Source: Clostridium kluyveri (GTDB lineage Bacteria; Bacillota; Clostridia; Clostridiales; Clostridiaceae). From it: a stretch of 64,000 nt of DNA. A program made the translations under genes and the position numbers. Below are positions 35,200 to 45,262 of this stretch, piece by piece. How positions within the stretch are numbered: position 1 is the stretch's first letter; every line of letters begins with the position of its first letter. The notes beneath the pieces were generated by a model. The model was not told the origin of the DNA. It worked only from the letters and a program-made list of their open reading frames with translations, and ran no database searches. The stretch spans positions 2,294,001 to 2,358,000 of the forward strand of contig NZ_CP018335.1 in the NCBI RefSeq assembly GCF_001902295.1, written 5' to 3'.

Positions 35200-37111
35200 T
35201 ATTTTTCACTTTACTTTTCAGTATAGGTATCATGGACGCTATTACAAGAACTATCAACATTACAAATGCCACTCCATTAGTAGCTGCAAATCCGCTTGGA
35301 CCATTTCCTTTTACAATACCTGATACTTGAAGTATTATACCAATAAGTCCTATTATAGATCCACCGGCAACAAGTCCAGAGGATAAACTTACACCATTAG
35401 AAAGTTTAGTTTCCTTCTCTTTCTCAGTTTTAGAAATTTTTTCTACAAACAAACGTACGAATGCACCTATCAATATTATAGAAGTGGTAGATATAGGTAG
35501 ATAGAATCCTATAGCAACTGTCATTACAGGAAGTTTTACCAAGAATAAAACAGCTCCGATAACAGCTCCAACAATTATCATGACCCATGGTAATTGATTT
35601 GACATTATACCTGCAGTCAATGTTGACATCAAATTAGCCTGAGGTAATGCAAACGGTACGTTATCACCAGTCATTGCAAGTTGACTTGAAAGTAATAATA
35701 TGACACCAGTAACTACTGCAACACCAACTACACTAGCTACGGCAAAATATTTCTGCATTTCATTCTTGTCACCGCCAACTATAAAAGTAACTTTTTGTGA
35801 TTGACTGTAACCACCAGCTGCAGCTATGGCAGTAACTATAAATGTGCCAAATAATAGCAGAGTTCTGTTATCTCCAATGTTTTTCCATCCCATTCCTACA
35901 AATAATAATGTGACAATAACTATAGAAGCTATAGTCATACCAGATACAGGAAGGTTTGAAGTTCCTATAGTACCAGTTAAACGACCGGATACTATAACAA
36001 ATAGCAAGGATAACAATAGTGATAAAATACAAGCAATTACTGCCATCAATATGTTACCACCAGATACCAGAAAGCCGCCTATAAAAGCTATTACTATACC
36101 ACCGAGTAATATTAGGGTTTCAGCAGATGAACTACCAGTACCCTTTGAAGACTTGGCATTAAGAGTTTCCTTTATGGAAGACCCTATAGTTGGTATAAGT
36201 CTTATAGCACTTATCAAGCCGCCAGAAAGCATCATACCTGCTCCGATATATTTTACATAACTACCTGCTATATCCTTAACCTGCATGGCGTTTATAGCAA
36301 CATGCGGATTATTCCATACAGATAGACCACCTTGTCCTAAAGAAGTAAAGTAGCCTATTAAAGGCATAACAGCAAAATTAGATAATATAGAGCCAGCAAA
36401 CATAGTCAATGCTACTTCCATACCAACTATAAATCCTATACCTAGTAATAGTGGATTAACTTCAACTTCAAATTTCCATTTGTAGAAGGATTCGTTTACA
36501 TAACTTATAACATTGTTAGCCACATTTAAAAATGAACTAGTTAAAACAGTTATAACACCACCTATTCCAAATCCAATTCCCATATACTTGATTGATTCTT
36601 CAGCACCTTCTGAAGCAACAAGTGTTTCAGATATAGCCATTGACTCAGGATACATTAATTTACCATGTTCCTCAACTATTAAATAGTTGTACACAAGGGA
36701 AGCTATTCCTATACCAAATAGTGCTCCACCTACACCAACAACAAGACCTTCCAAGAAAGAAACTTTTGAACCTATTAAAAGAACTGCTGGTAAAACAAAT
36801 ATCATACCACTGGCAATGGATTCTCCACCACTTGACATACCTTGAAGCAAGTTTTTACCAAGAATACCTTTTCGTTTAGCAAATATAGCTATAAATACGG
36901 AACCTAATATAGAGCCAGGTATGCCAGCTGCAACTGTAAGCCCTGCCTTCATACCTGAATAAGCAGTAGATGCTGCAAATAGCACAGCTAGAAGAATACC
37001 GATTATTAACACAGCAGCATTTCCACCAGATTTAGAACCACTGGAAATATAAGGAACATAATCTTTGCCAGATATGCCTCCATAGGCGCCTTTAGATAAT
37101 TTTTTATTCAC
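35192..37111 (-). CDS. OPT-family oligopeptide transporter
   Basis: 639 residues from a GTG at 37111 (GGAGG about 10 nt upstream), some 15 membrane spans. The family look is clear: GMKAGLTVAAGIPGSILGS near the front and the repeated Gly/Ser-rich helices. OPT carriers import small peptides or metal-siderophore complexes with protons. The overlapping PqqD gene makes this a two-gene unit. Confidence 0.93.
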   Translation of the reverse strand: MNKKLSKGAYGGISGKDYVPYISSGSKSGGNAAVLIIGILLAVLFAASTAYSGMKAGLTVAAGIPGSILGSVFIAIFAKRKGILGKNLLQGMSSGGESIASGMIFVLPAVLLIGSKVSFLEGLVVGVGGALFGIGIASLVYNYLIVEEHGKLMYPESMAISETLVASEGAEESIKYMGIGFGIGGVITVLTSSFLNVANNVISYVNESFYKWKFEVEVNPLLLGIGFIVGMEVALTMFAGSILSNFAVMPLIGYFTSLGQGGLSVWNNPHVAINAMQVKDIAGSYVKYIGAGMMLSGGLISAIRLIPTIGSSIKETLNAKSSKGTGSSSAETLILLGGIVIAFIGGFLVSGGNILMAVIACILSLLLSLLFVIVSGRLTGTIGTSNLPVSGMTIASIVIVTLLFVGMGWKNIGDNRTLLLFGTFIVTAIAAAGGYSQSQKVTFIVGGDKNEMQKYFAVASVVGVAVVTGVILLLSSQLAMTGDNVPFALPQANLMSTLTAGIMSNQLPWVMIIVGAVIGAVLFLVKLPVMTVAIGFYLPISTTSIILIGAFVRLFVEKISKTEKEKETKLSNGVSLSSGLVAGGSIIGLIGIILQVSGIVKGNGPSGFAATNGVAFVMLIVLVIASMIPILKSKVKNNE

Positions 37112-37272
37112 AATATGTACCTCCTTTTATAACAATAATTATAAATAAGATCAGATATTTATAAGATAATGCCTATTTATATTTCATCACAAAAGCAGAA
37201 AAAAATCAATACATTTAATTATTTGATTTTTCATTTTTTAGCTATCTAGGTATGAATATTAAGATTTAAACA

Positions 37273-37303
37273 CTAAAAAAATACGAGAACTAAATCTCGC
37301 ATT
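37273..37303 (-). terminator. Terminator of the amino-acid operon
   Basis: On the minus strand GCGAGA pairs with TCTCGT around TTTAGT, followed by ATTTTTTTA. It ends the operon that starts at 49655. Confidence 0.8.
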
Positions 37304-37346
37304 CCATTTATCTACCATAGAATTGATAACACTAGAATTGATAACA

Positions 37347-38273
37347 CTATATTAATAATTTTAATGACAATGATATAATAACAGGAAGCGTAACTATCAT
37401 TAAAATCATACTCTGTATAACGGTTCTGGCAGCATACTCTGGATTACAATTATATTGTTCAGCTAATATAACATTTAAAGAACCTGATGGTAATCCAGTT
37501 AAAACAGCAATTATTACTGCCACCTCTCCTTTAATACCTATTAATAATAGTATTCCAATCACTGCTAAAGGGAATATCAGCAGCCTCAATAATGATACAA
37601 GATAAGAATATTTATCCTTTAATATTTCTTTTGGTCTTATATCAACTAATGTGCATCCAATTATTATCATGGACAGTGGAACCATCATTCCTCCAACTGT
37701 GGACAGGGATTCATTTATAAATACAGGAAATCTATAAGGAGATAAGTATATTATAACTGCTGCAAATGATGATAATGTAACTGGACTTTTAAATATTGAA
37801 CTTATATTAAATTTTCCTTTATTACTTAACAAATTAGTTCCATAGGTGAAGAAAAATATTTGATAAAACATATTATAAATCACGGTATAAAGCATTCCAT
37901 TACTGCCAAATAATTCATCAGCTATTGGAAAACCTATAAATCCAACATTAGCAAATACAGACATTGTGATAAATATTTTCTTGGTTGAATTATCTGTTTT
38001 GAATGTACCTGTAATAAGATGGGTGAGTATTAATGTGGAAATATAATACATAAAGCACAATAAGGCAGTAATTAAAAGCCCTCTGGATAATTCTTTTGAA
38101 AATGGATTGGATGATGATGAAAGAATACTTACTGGCAATATAGCATTTAATAATAAATTGGATAACCCTTTTTGAAATTCATTGGTTATAATACCTGCCT
38201 TTTTCAACACAAATCCAAATAAAATCATGAAAAATATTTTTCCAATAATCTCAATCAATGTACCTATTATCAT
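37347..38273 (-). CDS. AEC-family transporter (auxin efflux carrier type)
   Basis: 308 residues from ATG 38273; GGAAGG lies 11 nt upstream, and 22 more in-frame codons lack a signal. Ten membrane spans with an AEC layout (KIFFMILFGFVLKKAGI; ILPVSILSSSSNPFS; VPLSMIIIGCTLVDI). AEC members move organic acids or amino acids. As the last gene of the catabolic operon it could export a product such as a hydroxyacid. Confidence 0.85.
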   Translation of the reverse strand: MIIGTLIEIIGKIFFMILFGFVLKKAGIITNEFQKGLSNLLLNAILPVSILSSSSNPFSKELSRGLLITALLCFMYYISTLILTHLITGTFKTDNSTKKIFITMSVFANVGFIGFPIADELFGSNGMLYTVIYNMFYQIFFFTYGTNLLSNKGKFNISSIFKSPVTLSSFAAVIIYLSPYRFPVFINESLSTVGGMMVPLSMIIIGCTLVDIRPKEILKDKYSYLVSLLRLLIFPLAVIGILLLIGIKGEVAVIIAVLTGLPSGSLNVILAEQYNCNPEYAARTVIQSMILMIVTLPVIISLSLKLLI

Positions 38274-38307
38274 ACTGTATATGTCCTTCCATAATTCATA
38301 ATTGTGC

Positions 38308-39084
38308 TCAAATAAAACCGTTATATGGCTTTTGAGCAACGCTATTGTGAAGCCATTTAATTAAAGTGGTAAAATCAAAAACAGGTAATTTAACCGCCTT
38401 TTGAATTGCTGCTGCATAAGGAGGCATATCACTGCATTCTAATAAAATAGCTCCTGTATCTGGTGCTTTTTTAATGATCTCCATGGACTTTGCAACTACT
38501 TCTTGTTCTACAATACTATTATCAAACTCTCCCCTGCCTTCCAATATACATGAAAATTCTGGTTCATGCCTTAGATCTTCAATAATTAATTGTTCTTTAT
38601 TTACAATTCCGCAATTTTGTAATAGTTTATCCGTTAGGGATGACTTATCTGCAGTTAAAACGCCAATCTTTTGATTTGGTTTTATAATAGCAGTAATCCA
38701 TGGTATTTGTATCAAACTTGAAATAGCTACAGGTACATCTAGAGCTTCCGATAGTTCTTTTTGAAAACTTCCAAAAAAACCACAAGCTGCACTAATAGCT
38801 CGTACTCCTTCTTTTTCCAACTGTTTTCCTGCTTTTATTAAATCGTCTAAAACACTTTTCTCTGCTTTAAACAACCTGGGTATATCTAGTCCATCTACTG
38901 CCTTTAATCTAACTGGAAAATCAAATGTATAGGCATTGACAATATTGCCTGGTACCATAGGGTACCAGACATGTTCAATATATAAAATGCCGATGGAATA
39001 ACCTGCTATATTTTGTCCTTTTAACATTTTAACTTTACCGCAAGAATTTACTGAAGATATATATTCATATGTTCTATTATTCAT
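38308..39084 (-). CDS. Asp/Glu racemase-like amino-acid racemase
   Basis: 258 residues from ATG 39084, which shares a base with the preceding stop (TGATG). The two catalytic cysteines of the aspartate/glutamate/hydantoin racemase fold are in ISAACGFFGSF and LLECSDMPPYA. It would supply the D- or L-form for the dehydrogenase subunits upstream. Substrate unknown. Confidence 0.8.
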   Translation of the reverse strand: MNNRTYEYISSVNSCGKVKMLKGQNIAGYSIGILYIEHVWYPMVPGNIVNAYTFDFPVRLKAVDGLDIPRLFKAEKSVLDDLIKAGKQLEKEGVRAISAACGFFGSFQKELSEALDVPVAISSLIQIPWITAIIKPNQKIGVLTADKSSLTDKLLQNCGIVNKEQLIIEDLRHEPEFSCILEGRGEFDNSIVEQEVVAKSMEIIKKAPDTGAILLECSDMPPYAAAIQKAVKLPVFDFTTLIKWLHNSVAQKPYNGFI

Positions 39085-40289
39085 CAACATTCTCTCCCAT
39101 CCAATTGAGCTGTTTTAGCCTTAAACCTGCTGAATTTCAGCTGACTAATATCAAAGTCTGTTTCTTCACCGGCCGCCATTTGTGCCATTAGCTTTCCTGT
39201 AATAGGTGACAGACAAATTCCATCACCTTCATGACCTGCTGCTATATAAAAACCTGGAATTTCATTCACTTCAGATACTATAGGTAAATGATCTTCTACA
39301 AAGGGTCTGACACCAGCATAACTTCTTATACAATTGACATCTTTTAAGCAGGGAAAAAATCTCAATCCCCTTTCAGCAATAGCTTTCATAGCTTCAATTT
39401 CTGAGCGGTTATCAAATCCTCTAAATCCTCTGTATCCCCCTAATAATATATTCTCAGCATGGGTGTATTCAATATTAAATGCTACATTGTATTCTTCAAC
39501 TAAAGCACTCACATTTCTTTTGAAATTAATATCATCAAATTTACTCATCATATATCCAAATTCTAATATTTTGTGAAATACAATTTTTTTAGTTTTTTCT
39601 GATACTAAATTCATGCCCTTTCTAGGCTGTATGGGAATGTCAATCCCCACCATATCTCCAATTATAGGTGCCCACACTCCAGCACAATTAATTATTTTCT
39701 TAGTAATTATTTCTCCTTCATCAAAAATAATTTTTTCAACTTCATTATTACTTCCTAATTTAATCTCCTTAATATTACAGTATGTAAATACCTCTAATCC
39801 CAACTTTTTTCCCTCTTCAATAAATGCAAAACATACTTTATAAGGACTCATTGCCGCATCTCCCGGAGTCCAAATTCCACCTACCATATCCTCTGCTAAA
39901 TAGGGCTCCATATCCTGCAGCATTTTAGAGTCAATCATTGACATATCATATCCATCTCTCTGCTGCTCAGCCACATAACTGGAGGCAGCTTCATATTCAG
40001 CTTCAGTTTCACAAACATACAAACATCCTTTTTGGTCAAATTCAAAATCATAGCTGAACTTTTCTGATAATTCCTTATAATGGGCAATACTTGCAGCTCC
40101 CATTTTTGTATCAATTCCGGGTTTTTTATCACATATAAGTGCCACTGCGTCACAATGACTTGACGAACCATGTGCTATATCTCCACTATCAATTATTGCT
40201 ACACTAAAGCCTTTTTCAGCCAGATGGTATGCAACACTTGTTCCTATTGCACCTGCTCCAATTACTGTTACATCAAATATATTATTCAT
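39084..40289 (-). CDS. FAD-dependent amino-acid dehydrogenase (DadA/HcnC-like)
   Basis: 401 residues. GAGAIGTSVAYHLAEKGFSVAIID is the FAD-binding beta-alpha-beta, and the C-terminal AAGHEGDGICLSPITGKLMAQM is typical of DAO-family enzymes such as DadA, glycine oxidase and HcnC. It is probably the catalytic subunit of the five-protein complex encoded here, oxidising an amine such as a D-amino acid to an imine. It overlaps the BFD-like gene by 4 nt. Confidence 0.85.
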   Translation of the reverse strand: MNNIFDVTVIGAGAIGTSVAYHLAEKGFSVAIIDSGDIAHGSSSHCDAVALICDKKPGIDTKMGAASIAHYKELSEKFSYDFEFDQKGCLYVCETEAEYEAASSYVAEQQRDGYDMSMIDSKMLQDMEPYLAEDMVGGIWTPGDAAMSPYKVCFAFIEEGKKLGLEVFTYCNIKEIKLGSNNEVEKIIFDEGEIITKKIINCAGVWAPIIGDMVGIDIPIQPRKGMNLVSEKTKKIVFHKILEFGYMMSKFDDINFKRNVSALVEEYNVAFNIEYTHAENILLGGYRGFRGFDNRSEIEAMKAIAERGLRFFPCLKDVNCIRSYAGVRPFVEDHLPIVSEVNEIPGFYIAAGHEGDGICLSPITGKLMAQMAAGEETDFDISQLKFSRFKAKTAQLDGREC

Positions 40290-40570
40290 TGTACTTCCCC
40301 CTCTGCAAGTTCTCCAAAAGAAATTGGTCTCACCGGCGGCCTTGCAGTTGAACTCCCTGCTTCCTTAAGTGTAATTCCAAGTTCCTGGCACAAAATTTGC
40401 TGAACCAACTTTTCGCAAGTTCTTCCCTGACATAACCCCATGCCAGCACGCACACGCCGCTTTACGCCAGTAACATCTTTTGCCCCTTGTCTGATTGCCT
40501 CTTTAATTTCTCCTAAAGTGACTTCTTCACAGCGGCATACTAATATATCATCAGTGAACTTCCCACTCAC
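40286..40570 (-). CDS. BFD-like [2Fe-2S] subunit
   Basis: 94 residues from GTG 40570 (GGGAGG 7 nt upstream). The four Cys of a BFD-type [2Fe-2S] domain are in LVCRCEEV and MGLCQGRTC. In HcnB/D-hydroxyproline dehydrogenase proteins this domain is fused to the NAD(P)-type flavin subunit; here it is a separate gene. It overlaps both neighbours. Confidence 0.85.
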   Translation of the reverse strand: MSGKFTDDILVCRCEEVTLGEIKEAIRQGAKDVTGVKRRVRAGMGLCQGRTCEKLVQQILCQELGITLKEAGSSTARPPVRPISFGELAEGEVQ

Positions 40571-41070
40571 TACAATACCTCCCTTTTTATGCTGCGAACT
40601 TCATCAGCAAACTCCTGCGGTATTTCTAAAGTAACAACACAAGTATGATCATAAAATTTAGGATTCATAGTTTTAACTATCTTTCCACCACAAACAACTT
40701 CCCCTTTCCTGTTTACTCCCTTCACAAAACTGCCTACTTTGGGAAGGGGATAATACTCATAGGGAAAAGTAACTGCTGCAGTAGTTTCAGAATAGGATTT
40801 ATCAACAATAAATATTGCCATACCAGAACATTTAGCAACACATATTCCACATCCAACACATTTGTCAAAATCAACAGTAGGCAAATTTATTATAGGTTCA
40901 CCTATTTTTATAGCTCCTTTTAAACATGCTGTCTCGCACGGATTACAAGGTATCTCCTGTACACACTCTATAACAGCTACAGGCCCTTTACTATACCTTT
41001 CATTACCGGGTAATTTTTGAATTGATTTTAATTCTTCATATTCCAAATAACCTGTATCAATTAATGCCAT
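40570..41070 (-). CDS. 4Fe-4S ferredoxin-type subunit
   Basis: 166 residues from ATG 41070 (AAGGTGG 5 nt upstream). Two cluster regions: CNPCETACLKGAIK and CVGCGICVAKCSGMAIF. It would pass electrons from the flavin subunits to ferredoxin or another acceptor. Its stop overlaps the next start (TAGTGA). Its presence makes the complex more suited to an anaerobe than classic HcnABC. Confidence 0.85.
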   Translation of the reverse strand: MALIDTGYLEYEELKSIQKLPGNERYSKGPVAVIECVQEIPCNPCETACLKGAIKIGEPIINLPTVDFDKCVGCGICVAKCSGMAIFIVDKSYSETTAAVTFPYEYYPLPKVGSFVKGVNRKGEVVCGGKIVKTMNPKFYDHTCVVTLEIPQEFADEVRSIKREVL

Positions 41071-41091
41071 TTTATCCACCTTCTTATAATC

Positions 41092-42219
41092 TTATTTACA
41101 AATTGGTATCCTTATTTTGTCTTCATATTCTTTCATAATTTGTTCTTTTGCCCTAAGACGTCTTTCTCCAAAAGGTCCTAATCTTAAACTTTTCAAACGC
41201 TGCCAAATTTCCTTTTTCTTATTTTCTGCAATATCATCATCTATATATCCAAGCTTTTGAGCAGCAGAAATGCCTGCAATACGTCCTTCTTCAAGCGCTG
41301 TATTAGCTTCTTCCACACCAGTTGTATCTCCCGCTACATATATTCCTTCATTTGATGTTTCCATATCTTTATTGTGTAGAGGTACCTCACCGCCAAATAT
41401 AGCGTTAAATGTAAATTGGCATTTCAATAGTCTGGCCAATTCAACTGAAGGTTTTAATCCTACTCCAATTGCAACCACATCAGCTTTAATTATTTTTTCC
41501 GTCCCTACAATAGGCCGATACTTTTCATCTACCTCTGCAATTACCACTTCACAAACTTTATTGTCTCCTTTGACTTCAATTATAGTATGTCTAATATATA
41601 TTGGAACCCCTGCTCTTTTGATCTTAGCAGCATGCACACCATATCCTCCTATTTTAGGAGCTGCTTCAACCAAAGCCACAACTTCACAGCCTGCCTGCAT
41701 AAGCTGATAAGATACTATTAAGCCAACATTGCCGCTTCCAAGCATGACAACTTTCTCACCTGGCTTTACATGGTTAACATTTACCATGGTTTGTGCCGCA
41801 CCAGCTCCCATAACTCCAGGCTTAGTCCATCCTTTGAATCTAACTACATTTTCAGATGCTCCAGCTGCAATTATTATTTTTTTAGCTTTAACAGTGATAA
41901 GCTTTCTTTTTTCATTATCATTACCTTTTTCTATTCCGACCTTATTACCTGGAAACAATCCTATAACAGTACTTCCAAGCCAAATTTCCACTCCATTCTC
42001 TTCTGCTTTTTTCACTAGCTCTCTGCCAATATCCATACCCCTTACACCAGACCTATGAGCAGAAGAACCAAAAAACTTGTGTATTTGCTTGAACAACTGA
42101 CCTCCAGGTTTCATATTCAAATCTACCATTAAAACTTCAGCCCCTGCCAAAGACGCTTCAATTCCTGCAGCTAATCCAGCAGGACCAGCTCCAACTATTA
42201 CAATGTCCTTTTCTATCAT
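41092..42219 (-). CDS. NAD(P)/FAD-dependent oxidoreductase subunit (HcnB-like)
   Basis: 375 residues from ATG 42219 (GGGAGG 12 nt upstream). Upstream in-frame codons belong to the neighbouring gene's region and are excluded. Two dinucleotide motifs: IVGAGPAGLAAGIEASLAG and MLGSGNVGLIVSYQLMQAG. GIYVAGDTTGVEEANTALEEG closes the FAD site. It is the second flavin subunit of the HcnABC-like complex. Confidence 0.87.
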   Translation of the reverse strand: MIEKDIVIVGAGPAGLAAGIEASLAGAEVLMVDLNMKPGGQLFKQIHKFFGSSAHRSGVRGMDIGRELVKKAEENGVEIWLGSTVIGLFPGNKVGIEKGNDNEKRKLITVKAKKIIIAAGASENVVRFKGWTKPGVMGAGAAQTMVNVNHVKPGEKVVMLGSGNVGLIVSYQLMQAGCEVVALVEAAPKIGGYGVHAAKIKRAGVPIYIRHTIIEVKGDNKVCEVVIAEVDEKYRPIVGTEKIIKADVVAIGVGLKPSVELARLLKCQFTFNAIFGGEVPLHNKDMETSNEGIYVAGDTTGVEEANTALEEGRIAGISAAQKLGYIDDDIAENKKKEIWQRLKSLRLGPFGERRLRAKEQIMKEYEDKIRIPICK

Positions 42220-42221
42220 AA

Positions 42222-42545
42222 TTAAAATCTCTCCCTCCCCAAACCATACTGGGTTTCTATTACCATGCCAGTTTTTACAGGAGTAATACATGTTCTTACA
42301 TTTGGCGTTCCATCTACAATCATGGCACAATCCGTACATTGACCAATTCCACAAAACAATCCTCTTGGTTCTTTGCGTTTTAATGTATACCTGTTAATAA
42401 AAATATTATTTGCAAGTAATGCTGCAAGTATAGGTTCTCCCTCCCTAGCCATTATAGTTTTGCCATCAACAGTTATTTCCACCATAGTTGAAGGCTCATT
42501 AACATCAAGTACAATATGGTTTTCTACTCTTAAACACACATCCAA
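42222..42545 (-). CDS. [2Fe-2S] ferredoxin-like subunit (HcnA-like)
   Basis: 107 residues. Cluster ligands are in LFCGIGQCTDCAMIVDG and VRTC. HcnA-type small subunits bind a plant-ferredoxin-like cluster in amino-acid dehydrogenase complexes. The start may be TTG 42545 or the internal ATG of MVEITVDGKT. It lies 2 nt from the next gene. Confidence 0.85.
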   Translation of the reverse strand: MDVCLRVENHIVLDVNEPSTMVEITVDGKTIMAREGEPILAALLANNIFINRYTLKRKEPRGLFCGIGQCTDCAMIVDGTPNVRTCITPVKTGMVIETQYGLGRERF

Positions 42546-42568
42546 GACCTGCCTTCTCTTTTAAATTT

Positions 42569-42940
42569 TTATATTGCCGCTGTAATTGACATTTCTACTA
42601 CAGCTCCACCTGACATTCCAGCTGCCTGTACACAGCATCGTGATGGATACGGTTTGGTAAAATAGCTTGCATACACTTCATTCATAAGGGGGGCATCTTC
42701 CATATTTACAATATATATTGTGCATTGAATAATTTTGTCCATGCTTGAGTCTTCTGATTCCAGGATCAACTTAAAATTCTCCATAATCTGCTTTGTCTGT
42801 TCCTTAATTCCTCCTTCCACCAAATTGCCTTCTTTATCTATTCCAATTTGAGAGGCATAAATCATTCCATTATAAACTAGTCCTTGGACATAAGGTCCTT
42901 GTGCTAATGCACAACTATCAATGCTTATTTCTCTTTTCAT
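42569..42940 (-). CDS. RidA-family enamine/imine deaminase
   Basis: 123 residues from ATG 42940 (GGGGTG 8 nt upstream). RidA features are present: LVYNGMIYASQIGID and, near the end, YPSRCCVQAAGMSGGAVVEMS. The family's usual Arg is in that segment. RidA hydrolyses reactive imines or enamines made by amino-acid oxidases and PLP enzymes, which fits the dehydrogenase complex beside it. Confidence 0.88.
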   Translation of the reverse strand: MKREISIDSCALAQGPYVQGLVYNGMIYASQIGIDKEGNLVEGGIKEQTKQIMENFKLILESEDSSMDKIIQCTIYIVNMEDAPLMNEVYASYFTKPYPSRCCVQAAGMSGGAVVEMSITAAI

Positions 42941-42953
42941 AACCAAACACCCC

Positions 42954-43943
42954 TTAAAATTTAATTTCTAATTCTTTATTTACCAAACTTTCAGGTTTTT
43001 CATTTTTCGCCAATCTCAAAACTAGCTGTTTTAAAGCTCTCCTTCTACCTTCATAAAATGAATCTTCAGATATAAATGCTGCATGGGGAGTAATAACTGT
43101 ATTTTCTAATGAAAATAATTCACTTTGTTCATTATCTTCATCCTCAATAACATCTACTGCAGCTGCTTTAATCCACCCTTCTTTTAAAGCTTTTATTAAT
43201 GCGGTTTCATCCACAACCTTACCTCTGGCAGTATTTATGAGATATGCACTCTCCTTCATTAATTTTAGTTCTCTCTCTGAAATTAAATGGGTTGTGGATG
43301 CCATTAACGGACAGTGTAATGAAACAAAATCTGATTTTATTAACAATTCATCAAATGTTTCTACCTTTTCTGCACCAAACTCTTCTAAATATTCTTTTGT
43401 TTTTGTAGGGGCATATACCAAAACATTTAATCCCATGGCCTTTAGCATTGGCATCATAGCTTTGGGAATACTCCCAAAGAAATATAATCCTATTGTTTTG
43501 TCCGTTAATCTGTATGTTTTATATCCACATAAAGGATCCCATTCGCCTTTTCTTACCAACCTATCCAGAAATGTTATTTTTCTTACCAAATCAATAATCA
43601 TTCCAATGGTATGCAGGGCAACTTCTTCTGTACAAAATCCTGGAATATTGGTGACACATACATTATTCTCAGTAGCTGCAGAAATATCTACATTATTATA
43701 GCCAATGCTTTGAAGAGTAATTATTTTCAGATTAGGCAGACTCTCTATAATTTGTTTTGTCATCTGCTGGTACTCTACTACTACACCATCAAAATCATAG
43801 GCATATTCAATAAAAGGCTTTTTTCCTTCTCTGTCCTTAATTTCAACAAGTTCCAGACTGTCAATGCCCCATTCTTTTAATAAAGAATTTTCATAATCTA
43901 AACTGTCATCAATGTTATAATAAAGTACTCTTTTCTTATCCAT
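42954..43943 (-). CDS. D-2-hydroxyacid dehydrogenase
   Basis: 329 residues from ATG 43943 (GGAGG 7 nt upstream). The NAD-binding region is slightly unusual (TIGLYFFGSIPKAMM instead of the GxGxxG pattern). The catalytic residues are clear: Arg in LINTARGKVVDE, Glu in AVDVIEDE and His in VITPHAAF. It would reduce the 2-oxo acid produced by deamination to a 2-hydroxyacid and regenerate NAD+. Confidence 0.87.
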   Translation of the reverse strand: MDKKRVLYYNIDDSLDYENSLLKEWGIDSLELVEIKDREGKKPFIEYAYDFDGVVVEYQQMTKQIIESLPNLKIITLQSIGYNNVDISAATENNVCVTNIPGFCTEEVALHTIGMIIDLVRKITFLDRLVRKGEWDPLCGYKTYRLTDKTIGLYFFGSIPKAMMPMLKAMGLNVLVYAPTKTKEYLEEFGAEKVETFDELLIKSDFVSLHCPLMASTTHLISERELKLMKESAYLINTARGKVVDETALIKALKEGWIKAAAVDVIEDEDNEQSELFSLENTVITPHAAFISEDSFYEGRRRALKQLVLRLAKNEKPESLVNKELEIKF

Positions 43944-43954
43944 TATTGTTCCTC

Positions 43955-45235
43955 CTATTTCTTCCATATTTCACCCAACACTTTATCAATAATTGTTATA
44001 CCTTTATCTATTTCATCTTCAGTAACATTTAAAGGTGCAGCAAATCTCAGTCCATTTCCATAAACCCCACATGCCAGAGTCAATAGTTTATTCTTAAAGC
44101 ATTTATCTCTAACTTTTTCAAATAAATCACCTGCCGGAGTGCCATCTTCATAGGAAAATTCTATAGCTACCATTAACCCTAATCCTCTAATATCAGATAT
44201 GCAGCTGTACTTTTCTTTTAAAACTTCCAGCTTCTTTCGCAAATATGCCCCCATATTATTGACATTCTCTAAAATATTAGCGTTCTTGTATTCCTCCAAT
44301 ACTGCTAATGCAGCTGCAGCACATACAGGATTTCCTCCAAAAGTAGTGCCATGCATACCGGCATGCCATTCATCCATTATCTCCGGAGTAGATATTACTG
44401 CACTCATTGGAAGCCCTCCTGCAATTGCCTTTCCCACGGTCATAATATCTGGAACTACATCAAAATTCTCTCCTGCAAACATCTTGCCAGTTCTGCCGTA
44501 ACCAGATTGAATTTCATCGAATATCAATAAAATTCCATGTTTGGTGCAAATATCTCTAACACCCTGTACAAATTCCTTGGTAGGTACCACATAACCCCCT
44601 TCACCTTGTACCGGCTCCATTATAATTGCCGCCACCATCTCCGGAGCCACAACATATTTAAACAAACTATCTAATTCATTTAAACAATACTCTGTTCTTT
44701 GCTTTTCATCAAAGCCCTTTGGGCATAGATCTTTAGAGGGATAAGTGGAAAAATAAACTGATCCAACCATAGGTTCATAATATTTTCTATACTTTGAGTT
44801 AGATGCAGTAATAGTTGTTGCACCTAAAGTTCTACCATGAAATGAGCCTTTGAAGGCTATTATTGCAGGTCTTTTAGTATATGCTTTAGCCAATTTTAAT
44901 GCTCCATCAATTGCTTCTGCACCACCATTTGAGAAAAATATTGAATTTAAATTTCCAGGGGTTACTTCAGATAATCTTTTAGCAAGCTTTAGAGTGGTTG
45001 GAAAATTAACTAAATTAAATGAACCATTCATCAGTTTTTTGGTTTGCTCTACAACAGCTTGTACAACCTTCGGATGGCAGTGTCCTAATGCATTAACTGC
45101 AATACCCTGTACAAAATCCAAATACTCATCACCATTAATATCTGTCATATAACATCCTTTACCGCTTTCCATAATTAAATCTGTAGCTTTAGCTAAAGCC
45201 GGACTTAAATACTGTTTATAATTTTCATAATTCAT
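43955..45235 (-). CDS. Class III aminotransferase (GABA/ornithine type)
   Basis: 426 residues, fold type I PLP enzyme. Key segments: NGGAEAIDGALKLAKAYT, IIMEPVQGEGGYVVP, IFDEIQSGYGRTG and the PLP Lys in TVGKAIAGGLPMSAV. Class III enzymes act on terminal amino groups such as those of 4-aminobutyrate, 5-aminovalerate or ornithine. With the Fe-alcohol dehydrogenase behind it, an omega-amino acid to omega-hydroxy acid step is plausible. Confidence 0.9.
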   Translation of the reverse strand: MNYENYKQYLSPALAKATDLIMESGKGCYMTDINGDEYLDFVQGIAVNALGHCHPKVVQAVVEQTKKLMNGSFNLVNFPTTLKLAKRLSEVTPGNLNSIFFSNGGAEAIDGALKLAKAYTKRPAIIAFKGSFHGRTLGATTITASNSKYRKYYEPMVGSVYFSTYPSKDLCPKGFDEKQRTEYCLNELDSLFKYVVAPEMVAAIIMEPVQGEGGYVVPTKEFVQGVRDICTKHGILLIFDEIQSGYGRTGKMFAGENFDVVPDIMTVGKAIAGGLPMSAVISTPEIMDEWHAGMHGTTFGGNPVCAAAALAVLEEYKNANILENVNNMGAYLRKKLEVLKEKYSCISDIRGLGLMVAIEFSYEDGTPAGDLFEKVRDKCFKNKLLTLACGVYGNGLRFAAPLNVTEDEIDKGITIIDKVLGEIWKK

Positions 45236-45262
45236 TTTTTACTCCCCTTTATTTACAAATTT

